Assembly: GCF_028823615.1 (NCBI RefSeq) | Contig: NZ_JAPEHT010000024.1 | Span: 1-34,212 of the forward strand | Length of the DNA stretch: 34,212 nucleotides | Reading direction: 5' to 3' | DNA from: Planococcus sp. A6 | Lineage (GTDB): Bacteria > Bacillota > Bacilli > Bacillales_A > Planococcaceae | Notes under the pieces: generated by a model | Told to the model about the DNA's origin: nothing | Databases searched by the model: none | The model's input: the letters and a program-made list of their open reading frames with translations, nothing else | Shown: positions 26,767 to 34,189 of the stretch, one piece after another | Numbering within the stretch: the first letter of the stretch is position 1 | How the letters are laid out: the number at the start of each line of letters is the position of its first letter | Position numbers and translations under genes: made by a program

Positions 26767-27993
26767 ATGAGAAATCATTGGCTAATCAATGTACGTCTGG
26801 AAAAAGGCTTCAAAAAAGCCGATAACCAAGTTACAGGAACAGAAACCGAAATTGTGCATCTGGAAATCGAAGATGGAAAAATCAAATCCATCACTCAGGA
26901 TATGCCGAACGATTCAGCAACAAAATATGATGCTGAAAATCAGCTTTTACTGCCTTCTTTGCGTGAAATGCATATTCACGTCGATAAAACGTATTACAGC
27001 GGGCCGTGGAAAGCATGCACGCCAATAACCAAAGGCATATTTACGCGGTTAGAAGAGGAGAAGGAATTATTGCCTAAACTCTTGCCAACTGCACAGGAAC
27101 GCGCAGAAAATATGATTGAATTGTTAATCCGTAATGGCCATACGCATATTCGCACCCATTGCAATGTAGATCCGGTCATTGGGTTGAAAAACCTTGAAGC
27201 TACTATGCGAGCGATTGAAAATTATAAAGATGCCATCACTTACGATATTGTTGCATTTCCGCAACACGGATTATTGAGAAGTGATTCGGTAGATTTGGTT
27301 AGGGAAGCAATGAAAAATGGGGCGACTTTGGTGGGAGGAGTAGATCCTGCTACAGTTGATCGTCATATCGAACGCTCTTTATCCACCGTCTTTGATATTG
27401 CTGCAGAATGTAACAAAGGAGTCGACCTGCATCTCCATGATCCAAATACACTCGGAGCTTTCACATTTAGCCGGCTTGCTGATTATACAAAACAAGCACA
27501 TATGCAAGGGCGCGTCACAATTAGCCATGCCATGGCACTTGCTGACTTGGAAGGTGATGCTCTTGAAACTACGCTAAACGAATTAAAGGATAACCGGATT
27601 GACGTCACTACAACCATCCCGATTAACCGCCCGACCATCCCGGTCGTAGAAATCGATCGCGCAGGCATAGTCGTTTCGCTGGGCCATGATAGCATTACGG
27701 ATCATTGGTCTCCTTTTGGCACAGGAAATACCATTCAAAAACTTGGGGTTCTTGCAGAGCGATTTAAATACATTGATGAATATTCATTGAATCGCCTTCT
27801 GAAATACGCGACAGGCGGAGTGACTCCGCTCAACGAAGCAGGGGAGAGGGTATGGCCTGAAATTGGAGATGATGCGTCAATGATATTAGTCAATGCAAGT
27901 TGCACAGCAGAAGCAATTGCTAGGAGAGCAGAAGTAAAAACTGTGTTTTTCAATGGTCAAGAACTCAAAAGCAAACTGCCTCAAATGCAGTGA
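26767..27993 (+). CDS. CodA-like amidohydrolase, first of a tandem pair
   Basis: A 408-residue enzyme of the cytosine-deaminase-like group. LPSLREMHIHVDKTYYSGPW carries the HxH metal ligands, IVAFPQHGLL the substrate-contact Gln segment, VDLHLHDPNTLG the next metal His with Asp in place of the CodA Glu, VTISHAMAL the next His, and VSLGHDSITDHWSPFG the catalytic Asp. I chose ATG 26767, six bases after GGAGGG, because the ATG at 26761 directly abuts that site. It is paralogous to the proteins at 15408 and 28014 but not nearly identical, so the three probably act on different intermediates or form mixed oligomers. The stop is 20 bases before the next gene's start. Confidence 0.87.
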   Translation: MRNHWLINVRLEKGFKKADNQVTGTETEIVHLEIEDGKIKSITQDMPNDSATKYDAENQLLLPSLREMHIHVDKTYYSGPWKACTPITKGIFTRLEEEKELLPKLLPTAQERAENMIELLIRNGHTHIRTHCNVDPVIGLKNLEATMRAIENYKDAITYDIVAFPQHGLLRSDSVDLVREAMKNGATLVGGVDPATVDRHIERSLSTVFDIAAECNKGVDLHLHDPNTLGAFTFSRLADYTKQAHMQGRVTISHAMALADLEGDALETTLNELKDNRIDVTTTIPINRPTIPVVEIDRAGIVVSLGHDSITDHWSPFGTGNTIQKLGVLAERFKYIDEYSLNRLLKYATGGVTPLNEAGERVWPEIGDDASMILVNASCTAEAIARRAEVKTVFFNGQELKSKLPQMQ

Positions 27994-28013
27994 AGAGTTT
28001 AGGAGGAGATGTA

Positions 28014-29240
28014 GTGAATACAACGATGTGGATCAAAAATGTTCTTTTAGAAGAAAGTTTGACTTTGAACTCGGAACAAGCGATAGAGACTCAGACAGGA
28101 CTTTATCACCTGGAAATTGAAAATGGGCGAATCAAACAAAAGAAAGAGGCGAAAGAAACGATTGAACCAGGTCTACGGACAATCGATGCAAAAGGAATGC
28201 TGGGCTTGCCATCTTTTAAAGAAATGCATAACCATTTGGATAAAACATACCTGTCGCTTGATTGGAAAGCTTGCCAACCTGTTTCAAATCTTAAGCAGCG
28301 ATTGGAACTGGAAGCACTCGAATTGAATGAGCTTGCCGGCACTGCTGAACAACGGGCCACGGCAATGATTCAATTATTACAGTCAAAGGGCGCAACACAT
28401 ATCCGCACGCATGTAAATATCGACCCTTATGTCGGCCTCAAAAACCTCGAAGGGATAAAGGCGGCACTAGAAGCCCATTCTAAGCAACTCAGTTATGACA
28501 TTGTCGCTTTCCCTCAACATGGCCTACTGAACAGCAAAAGCGATATCCCGAAGATGATGAAGGAAGCCATGCGCTCAGGTGCAACAATGGTAGGTGGGCT
28601 CGATCCGGCCGGTATTGACAGAAATATTGAAAGATCGTTAGACACTACGGTAGAAATCGCTACTGAATTTGATTCAGATATCGATATTCATTTGCACGAC
28701 AGTGGCCAGGTGGGATTCTATACGATAGAAAAGTTGATCGAGTTAACGAAAGAAGCGGAGTGGAAAAATCGAGTGGCGGTCAGCCACGCGTTTAATCTGG
28801 GGGAAGCGCCTAATGCCCAACAGGAGAAAATTGCGAGTGAGCTGGCTGAAACAGGAATAGATATCATGTCAACGATTCCCCTCACAAAAACCATGCCGCC
28901 GATAGCTTTGCTTGAACGAAAAGGAGTGAATGTTCATTTTGGCTGTGATGGCTTTTATGATTCCTGGTCTCCCTATGGCACAGGTGATCTCCTTGAAAAA
29001 GTCTCCCGCTACTGTGAAGTGCATCGTAAAAGCAGTGAACGTGAATTGGCTAAATCCTTGAAATTCATCACCGGTGGAATAATTCCATTATCTGATAACG
29101 GCGATTTGTTATGGCCAAGGGTAGGGGATGCGGCGGATTTAGTTTTTGTTGAAGCTTCGTGTTCCGCTGAAGCAGTTGCTCGAACGCCGAAACGAAAAGC
29201 TGTGATGTTCCAAGGGAATTTGGTGTACGGAGAACTATAG
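28014..29240 (+). CDS. CodA-like amidohydrolase, second of the tandem pair
   Basis: A 408-residue paralogue of the gene before it. LPSFKEMHNHLDKTYLSLDW carries HxH (here HNH), IVAFPQHGLL the conserved Gln segment, IDIHLHDSGQVG the metal His with Asp at the CodA Glu position, VAVSHAFNL the next His and VHFGCDGFYDSWSPYG the catalytic Asp, with Cys before the Asp where E. coli CodA has His. GTG at 28014 was chosen because AGGAGG lies seven bases before it; an earlier GTG at 27990 overlaps the preceding stop. The identical length and head-to-tail position point to an old tandem duplication. The ankyrin/TPR gene follows after 18 bases in the same operon. Confidence 0.87.
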   Translation: MNTTMWIKNVLLEESLTLNSEQAIETQTGLYHLEIENGRIKQKKEAKETIEPGLRTIDAKGMLGLPSFKEMHNHLDKTYLSLDWKACQPVSNLKQRLELEALELNELAGTAEQRATAMIQLLQSKGATHIRTHVNIDPYVGLKNLEGIKAALEAHSKQLSYDIVAFPQHGLLNSKSDIPKMMKEAMRSGATMVGGLDPAGIDRNIERSLDTTVEIATEFDSDIDIHLHDSGQVGFYTIEKLIELTKEAEWKNRVAVSHAFNLGEAPNAQQEKIASELAETGIDIMSTIPLTKTMPPIALLERKGVNVHFGCDGFYDSWSPYGTGDLLEKVSRYCEVHRKSSERELAKSLKFITGGIIPLSDNGDLLWPRVGDAADLVFVEASCSAEAVARTPKRKAVMFQGNLVYGEL

Positions 29241-29258
29241 CAGAGGGGAGGCGAGGCA

Positions 29259-30458
29259 GTGAAAACAGAGTTTCATGGTCAATCTCTTTTAACGGCGAGT
29301 TCCTCTGGGGATTTAGAAGCTGTAATAGAGTTGCTGCAGAAAAAGGCCGATATCCATTATGAAAACGAACTTGGGCAAACTCCATTAATGTGTTCAGTAC
29401 TGGGCAATCATTTTAGAGTAACTGAACTTCTCTTGAACGGCGGAAGCGATCCAAACCATAAGGATCGAAACGAATTAAGCCCCTTTATTGCGGCAGCGGC
29501 AGGAGGGTTTTCCGATTTAGTGTATTTAATGCAGAAGTATGGAGCAGATAAAAATAGCATCAATCGCTTTGGGGGAACTGCTTTATTGCCTTCAAGTGAG
29601 AAAGGGTATGTAAAGACGGTCCAGTATTGCTTGGATTTCGGCGTACCTGTAAACCATGTCAATAAACTGGGGTGGACAGCATTGCATGAGGCAGTCATTT
29701 TAGGGGATGGGCAATATTTATATACATTAATAACTCGTTTATTGCTAGAATCCGGTGCTGATGCTCATCTGAAGGATCGACATGGCATAAGTCCGCTCGA
29801 ATATGCACATTTAACCCATCAGGAAAATCTCATCGATTGTTTTGAAAAAAGGAAAAATGCCGACGACAAGCTGGAAGAGGATTTGCTAACTAACTTTAAA
29901 AAAGGAAATTATGACAAAGGCTTAAAAATCATAAAGAGTTCCACGGGTATCCGCGGAAGTGACGATTTACTTTGTTTTTGGAAAGGCCTATTTCTTCAGG
30001 AGAAAAAGCACTATAAAGAAGCTATTGATGCTTACCATGAAGGACTGAAATTACAAACGGGACGAAGCCAGTTTTATTTTTATATCGCCAACTGTTATCG
30101 GTTGATGAAATATCCGGAAAAATCCTTGGAAATAATGGACTATGCCATTTCCGATAGTATAGATCCTTCGTTTTTCTTGTATCACAAATCCAATTTTTTG
30201 CGAGAACTAAATCGGCACGAAGAAGCGATAGCGGTTATGAATCGACTCCTTAAGTTATCACCTGAGCGCCCTGATTATTTATTTCATAAAGCAAACAGTT
30301 TACGCAGCATTCATAGGCACGCCGAAGCGATAATTGCAATGAATCAGGCAAGCGCTTTAGACGAAGGAAATGAGTTATTCATTCAGCACAGGGAAGATTC
30401 AGCTAAACTGCTGGATAGAAATCATTTGCAGACCGCCTCAAGGATTAGGATAAGATGA
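29259..30458 (+). CDS. Ankyrin-repeat plus TPR-repeat protein
   Basis: A 399-residue soluble protein without signal peptide or membrane segment. Residues of about 8-190 form about five ankyrin repeats, recognisable from ELGQTPLMCSVLGNHFRVTELLLNGG, SPFIAAAAGGFSDLVYLM and LGWTALHEAVILGDGQYLYT (each quoted in part). Residues of about 210-385 look like tetratricopeptide repeats: KHYKEAIDAYHEGLKL, MKYPEKSLEIMDYAI, NRHEEAIAVMNRLLKL, HRHAEAIIAMNQASAL. Both repeat types mediate protein contacts and no catalytic motif is seen. The GTG start is preceded by GGGGAGGCGAGG. As last gene of the binding-protein/amidohydrolase operon it may be a scaffold or regulator of these enzymes. Function is unknown. Confidence 0.85.
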   Translation: MKTEFHGQSLLTASSSGDLEAVIELLQKKADIHYENELGQTPLMCSVLGNHFRVTELLLNGGSDPNHKDRNELSPFIAAAAGGFSDLVYLMQKYGADKNSINRFGGTALLPSSEKGYVKTVQYCLDFGVPVNHVNKLGWTALHEAVILGDGQYLYTLITRLLLESGADAHLKDRHGISPLEYAHLTHQENLIDCFEKRKNADDKLEEDLLTNFKKGNYDKGLKIIKSSTGIRGSDDLLCFWKGLFLQEKKHYKEAIDAYHEGLKLQTGRSQFYFYIANCYRLMKYPEKSLEIMDYAISDSIDPSFFLYHKSNFLRELNRHEEAIAVMNRLLKLSPERPDYLFHKANSLRSIHRHAEAIIAMNQASALDEGNELFIQHREDSAKLLDRNHLQTASRIRIR

Positions 30459-30486
30459 GTTTGGAATATAATAAGAGAAGAATTAA

Positions 30487-30513
30487 CCGGTGCGCCATTG
30501 CGTGCCGGTTTTT
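30487..30513 (+). terminator. Terminator after the ankyrin/TPR gene
   Basis: CCGGTGCGC (30487-30495), loop CATT, GCGTGCCGG (30500-30508), then five T. The arms are identical to those of the terminator at 10522-10548; only the loop differs. Two flanking A and T bases extend the stem. Confidence 0.85.
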
Positions 30514-30560
30514 AAAATATATTCAAAATCAAACGCTGGGATATACATTGATTCAAAATA

Positions 30561-30591
30561 AAAAAATGCACCCACGAAGGGCGCACTTTTT
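30561..30591 (-). terminator. Terminator for the minus-strand channel gene or an older gene
   Basis: Read on the minus strand: AAAAAGTGCGCCC, loop TTCGT, GGGTGCATTTTTT. The stem is continuous when G-U pairs are allowed, and it ends in a U-run, so it works best in the minus direction. Confidence 0.75.
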
Positions 30592-30596
30592 ATCAT

Positions 30597-30716
30597 TTAT
30601 ACAGCTTGAAAGTTTTGCGGTTGTGCAGGGGCACTAGATTGTAATTTCACTTGCTGGATTGCTTCTGGTTCTAAACGTTCGTTATAAGCCTCTAGGCGTT
30701 TTTGATTTATATTGTT
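30597..30716 (-). pseudogene. Possible 3' remnant of an unidentified gene
   Basis: Between the channel stop and its terminator there is an open minus-strand frame of 39 codons ending at TAA (30597-30599). It reads like a real C-terminus: NQKRLEAYNERLEPEAIQQ, then VKLQSSAPAQPQNFQAV. No ATG or ribosome binding site precedes it; the frame begins after a TGA inside the channel gene's last codons. I do not recognise the parent. It may be the tail of a gene whose body was lost when the channel gene, or the inserted central block, arrived, or chance coding-like sequence. Confidence 0.35.
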
Positions 30717-31483
30717 TCAGTAAAGATGGAATTGACGGCCATTTTGGCAATGGTGCCGTTGGACATGATGAACTTATCGACCTTGACGTGAGAGAAGTTC
30801 GGCAAATGCTCTTCGCGCTCGACTTCGACGGTCGTGTAGACGCCCGGGGACATCCGTTCGACAGCGGTCGCGATCAATAGCGATTTTCCGTCTGTCAGCA
30901 TTTGGTCTTCGATGCGGTCATCCGCAAAAATCAAAACTGCTTTCGCCTGCTGGACATTCGCTTGCCTCAATACTTCTTCGTGGGTGGCATTTCCCCTGAC
31001 GTAATGAACCCTTGAATTGAGCTCTTTTGCTTTTTCCAACCGGTCGATGACGACGACTTCTGTCTGCGGGTCTTGCTTCAAAATTTCAGCAATGGCATTT
31101 TCCGCTTTATATGACCAGTCAATGATGACGATATGGTTGCGCCCCTTGTACATCAACTCACCTCTTTCTTTCATTCTTCTATGTAAGGACAGGCTTTCGA
31201 TCGCTTTTCCGATAAACGAAGCGAACAAACCGATGCCGACGATGTATAAAAACAGCACAGTGAAAACTCTTCCGCCAAACGTCACGGGATAGAGGTCGCC
31301 ATAGCCGACGGTCAAAATCGTCGTCATGGTGAACCATAAGGCGTCTGCATAGCTGGTGAACGTCGCAGGTTCGATGGCTGGCATCATGAATGTGCTGAAG
31401 GCAATCAAAACAATGGTACTGATGGTGAGCACGAGCCAGGACAAGCTGGTCACTTGCAAATAAAGCCGGCGAAGGATAATCAA
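30707..31483 (-). CDS. Potassium channel with RCK/TrkA-N domain (YugO-like)
   Basis: A 258-residue protein. Two transmembrane helices (near 15-37 and 72-95) flank a pore loop with the selectivity filter TTILTVGYGDLYP. The C-terminal part is a Rossmann-type RCK (TrkA-N) domain: NHIVIIDWSYKAENAIAEIL, VVVIDRL, VRGNATHEEVLRQANV, AVLIFADD. The Gly-rich nucleotide loop reads DWSYKA, as in channels of the YugO/MthK type that are gated by ions or nucleotides. The start is TTG at 31483, seven bases after AGGAGG; the frame is open further upstream but lacks any such site. It is divergent from the HAD gene, with a terminator about 115 bases downstream. Confidence 0.9.
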   Translation of the reverse strand: MIILRRLYLQVTSLSWLVLTISTIVLIAFSTFMMPAIEPATFTSYADALWFTMTTILTVGYGDLYPVTFGGRVFTVLFLYIVGIGLFASFIGKAIESLSLHRRMKERGELMYKGRNHIVIIDWSYKAENAIAEILKQDPQTEVVVIDRLEKAKELNSRVHYVRGNATHEEVLRQANVQQAKAVLIFADDRIEDQMLTDGKSLLIATAVERMSPGVYTTVEVEREEHLPNFSHVKVDKFIMSNGTIAKMAVNSIFTETI

Positions 31484-31579
31484 GTGTTTCCCTCCTTTTT
31501 TCTTCAGTATACATGGAGTATGCAACGCAGTGGGCATCTTTTTCGTTATACAAGGAATAACGGAAATGGGGGAGTGTTA

Positions 31580-32242
31580 ATGAAAGCAGTCATTTTTGAT
31601 ATGGATGGCACTTTGTTCCAGACCGGTACGGTTTTGGAGCAATCCTTGGAAGAAGCGTTCGCAGTTCTGCGTGAGCGGGGCCATTGGCAAGGTGCGGCGC
31701 CGATCAAAGCGTACCAAAACATCATGGGGGTGCCGCTGACCGCGGTATGGGAAGCGCTGTTGCCGGGGAAATCTGACAAAACCAAGCGCGAGATGGATGC
31801 ATATTTTCTCGAGCGCTTGATCGCAAATATCAGCGAAGGCAAAGGGAGACTTTACCCAGACGTTAGAAGAGTGTTCGCTGAATTAAGTGAACAAGGCTAC
31901 CGAATTTTCATTGCGAGTAATGGTCTTGTGCGCTATCTGGCCGCAATCGTCGAGTATTACGATTTGGATGAGTGGGTAACGGAAACGTTCAGCATCGAAC
32001 AAGCAGCGACACTCGATAAAGGAGAACTCGTGCGCATGATCATCGAGAAATACGGCGTGACGGAAGGGGCGGTTGTCGGAGACCGTCTGTCCGATATCCG
32101 TGCGGCGAAAGCGAACGGCCTGTTTGCGGTTGGCTGCCGCTTTGATTTTGCGCAGGAACAGGAACTAAAAGAAGCGGATTTGGTGATTGATGGCTTAGTG
32201 GATCTGAGAAGGGTTTTGGCGCAGGTGCAGGTCAAAGGATAA
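31580..32242 (+). CDS. HAD superfamily hydrolase (phosphoglycolate phosphatase-like)
   Basis: A 220-residue cytoplasmic phosphatase. Motif I is VIFDMDGTLFQTG (nucleophile Asp and DxD acid/base), followed by a helical cap of about 70 residues. Motif II is FIASNG, motif III the Lys in TLDKGELV, and motif IV VVGDRLSDIRAAKANGL. The arrangement is that of Gph/PpaX-type enzymes that remove phosphate from small metabolites; the true substrate is unknown. ATG 31580 follows GGGGGAG; the frame extends further upstream without a start site. The next gene downstream is the ABC-F leader, which has its own promoter. Confidence 0.9.
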   Translation: MKAVIFDMDGTLFQTGTVLEQSLEEAFAVLRERGHWQGAAPIKAYQNIMGVPLTAVWEALLPGKSDKTKREMDAYFLERLIANISEGKGRLYPDVRRVFAELSEQGYRIFIASNGLVRYLAAIVEYYDLDEWVTETFSIEQAATLDKGELVRMIIEKYGVTEGAVVGDRLSDIRAAKANGLFAVGCRFDFAQEQELKEADLVIDGLVDLRRVLAQVQVKG

Positions 32243-32275
32243 TCAACGAATTAGCGGAAACGGTGCATTTGGATA

Positions 32276-32304
32276 TTCCCTTCCACGAAGAGATGTGGTA
32301 ATAT
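32276..32304 (+). promoter_or_regulatory. Extended -10 promoter of the leader/ABC-F transcript
   Basis: TTCCCT (32276-32281), 17 bases, then TAATAT (32299-32304) preceded by TGG, an extended -10. Transcription from about 32311 would give a leader RNA of about 255 bases before the ABC-F start. Confidence 0.45.
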
Positions 32305-32336
32305 TGAGACAATTAAACGAAACGGAGGTGAAAAGA

Positions 32337-32471
32337 ATGGAGAAATGTGCTGCGGTGATGGGTGTGAAAATGGAGGAAGCTTTGTATTTTACACGTGTCA
32401 TTACGTTTGATTTGACGCCGACGGGAGAAGTCTGCCCTTTTTTAGTCAATTTCAAAATCACGCGCAGCTGA
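32337..32471 (+). CDS. 44-residue leader peptide upstream of the ABC-F gene
   Basis: A short ORF from ATG 32337 to TGA 32469-32471 with an excellent ribosome binding site (GGAGGTG, 32324-32330, seven bases away). The product begins MEKCAAVMGVKMEEALYF and ends FLVNFKITRS; it has no recognisable domain or signal. Its 3' end contains GGG...AGTCT (32423-32433), which can pair with the left arm of the terminator that follows. Short ORFs followed by a terminator in front of an ABC-F gene are the usual layout of antibiotic-sensing attenuators. It may therefore act in cis by its translation rather than as a protein. Confidence 0.65.
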   Translation: MEKCAAVMGVKMEEALYFTRVITFDLTPTGEVCPFLVNFKITRS

Positions 32472-32496
32472 TATCTGACATTCTTTTCACCAGTAG

Positions 32497-32529
32497 AAAA
32501 GACTGCCCGATACGGGGCGGTCTTTTTTT
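32497..32529 (+). terminator. Intrinsic terminator (candidate attenuator) before the ABC-F gene
   Basis: AAAAGACTGCCC (32497-32508), a six-base loop, GGGCGGTCTTTT (32515-32526) and a T-run to 32529. Twelve pairs with one G-U wobble. It stands 37 bases before the ABC-F start, so the promoter upstream of the leader can only serve the ABC-F gene by read-through. Confidence 0.85.
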
Positions 32530-32566
32530 GTACCGATTTTTTAGCTGCGCCCTGGAGGCGTAAAAT

Positions 32567-34189
32567 ATGCAAATCACAGCACAACAACTAACGAAATCCA
32601 TCGGCGGAAATGAAATCTTCGCCAATCTATCACTCGAAATCAATGAAAAAGACCGGATCGCCATCGTCGGCCGCAACGGTTCGGGCAAAACGACTTTGTT
32701 CCAGCTGCTGGCGGGACTGGAAGAGCCGGATGCCGGTACCATCGTCCGGACGAAGAACACGCAAATCGGCTATTTGCACCAAATCCCGGATTATCCGGGA
32801 TACAGCGTGTACGAAGTCTTGAACGAAAGCTTTAGCGAATTGCACGGAATGGAGAGACGTCTCAGTGAACTGGAAATCCAGCTGTCGGACGGGGCGGACG
32901 AACGCGTGCTACGTCAATACGGCGAGCTGCAGGAGCAGTTTATGAAAGCCGGCGGTTATGAAACGGAATCCAAGATCGCAGCCGTTTCGAACGGCCTTGG
33001 CGTCGCGCATCTGACGGGCCAGCGTTTTGATTCGCTTAGCGGGGGCGAGAAGACGAAAGTGATGCTCGCGCAGCTCATTTTGCGCAAGCCGTCTGTCTTG
33101 TTGCTCGATGAACCGACCAACCATTTGGATCTGTCGGCGATTGAATGGCTCGAACATTATTTGGAATATTACAGCGGTACGGTCGTCGTCATTTCCCATG
33201 ACCGACAGTTCCTCAACAACGTCGTGCATAAAGTCTATGAAATCGAAGGCGGCGAGATCTGGGAAAGCAAAGGCGATTACGATGCCTATTTGCGCAACAA
33301 GCAGGCGAAGATGGAACAGCAATTTGCGGCGTATAAAGAACAGCAGAAGAAAATCCAGAAGATCAAGGAATCCATACGCCGCTTGCGCCAGTGGGCGAAC
33401 GAAGCCTCGCCGCCGAATCCGGATTTGTTCCGCAAAGCGAAAATGATGGAGAAGATGCTCGAGCGTATGGAAAAAGTGAAGCGACCAGCAGCGGAAAAGG
33501 CGATGAAGTTGAAGCTGCAAGCCAACGACCGCAGCGGCAAGCGGGTATTTGAGCTGCAGGATGTGTTCCATGGCTCCGGCGATGAAGTGCTGTTTGCCGA
33601 TGTCGAGCTGTCCGTTTACTGGCGGGACCGCTTGGCGATCGTCGGCGACAACGGCACCGGCAAATCGACTTTGCTGAAGATTTTACTCGGCGAGATTGAA
33701 CCGGTCGGCGGGGAAGTACGCCGCGGCAGCAATGTCAAAATCGGCTACCTGGCCCAGCAGTTTGAGGCGTTCGACGGAGAGGCGCGCGTCATTGAAGCCT
33801 TCCGTGACAAGTTGTCGATAACAGAAGGCGATGCCCGCCATTTGCTCGCGCAATTCCTGTTCTACGGCCACGACGTCTTCAAGCGCGTCAAGGATCTCAG
33901 CGGAGGCGAGAAGATGCGTTTGCGTCTCGCGCAGCTTATGCAGGAAGACTGCAATGTGCTCGTGTTAGATGAGCCGACCAACCACCTCGACATCGAATCG
34001 CGCGAAGTGCTTGAGGAAACCTTGAAAGAGTTCAACGGCACGATCATCGCGATCAGCCACGACCGTTATTTCCTGCAGAAGCTGTTCACGAAAGTTGCTT
34101 GGATTGAACAACAAACACTGACCTTACATGAAGGTTCGTATGACTGGGCTTCGGAAAAACAGAAAAATGCTGATGGCATCTTGCAATGA
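32567..34189 (+). CDS. ABC-F family ATPase (ribosome-associated translation or antibiotic-protection factor)
   Basis: A 540-residue protein with two ATPase domains and no membrane segments. Domain one: Walker A GRNGSGKTT near 36-44, signature LSGGEKTKV, Walker B LLLDEPTNHLD. A basic, coiled linker of about 80 residues (about 235-320; RLRQWANEAS, FRKAKMMEKMLERMEKVKRP) corresponds to the P-site tRNA-interaction motif. Domain two: Walker A GDNGTGKST, signature LSGGEKMRL, Walker B LVLDEPTNHLD. ABC-F proteins enter the ribosomal E site; some assist translation, others displace ribosome-targeting antibiotics. The leader ORF and attenuator in front argue for the inducible protective kind, but the sequence alone does not settle the subgroup. 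GGAGGCG precedes the ATG. Confidence 0.92.
   Translation: MQITAQQLTKSIGGNEIFANLSLEINEKDRIAIVGRNGSGKTTLFQLLAGLEEPDAGTIVRTKNTQIGYLHQIPDYPGYSVYEVLNESFSELHGMERRLSELEIQLSDGADERVLRQYGELQEQFMKAGGYETESKIAAVSNGLGVAHLTGQRFDSLSGGEKTKVMLAQLILRKPSVLLLDEPTNHLDLSAIEWLEHYLEYYSGTVVVISHDRQFLNNVVHKVYEIEGGEIWESKGDYDAYLRNKQAKMEQQFAAYKEQQKKIQKIKESIRRLRQWANEASPPNPDLFRKAKMMEKMLERMEKVKRPAAEKAMKLKLQANDRSGKRVFELQDVFHGSGDEVLFADVELSVYWRDRLAIVGDNGTGKSTLLKILLGEIEPVGGEVRRGSNVKIGYLAQQFEAFDGEARVIEAFRDKLSITEGDARHLLAQFLFYGHDVFKRVKDLSGGEKMRLRLAQLMQEDCNVLVLDEPTNHLDIESREVLEETLKEFNGTIIAISHDRYFLQKLFTKVAWIEQQTLTLHEGSYDWASEKQKNADGILQ

Noticed and set aside
30455-30637. Small plus-strand ORF after the ankyrin/TPR gene
   Set aside because: It runs through the terminator hairpin at 30487-30513 and into the minus-strand terminator; no coding pattern.
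32243-32587. Minus-strand ORF of 114 residues covering the ABC-F leader region
   Set aside because: It runs antisense through the leader ORF and terminator hairpin, has no ribosome binding site and a poor composition; it is a shadow.
32909-33571. Minus-strand ORF of 220 residues inside the ABC-F gene
   Set aside because: The codon bias of the ABC-F gene creates a long antisense frame; the product shows no motif and no start signal.
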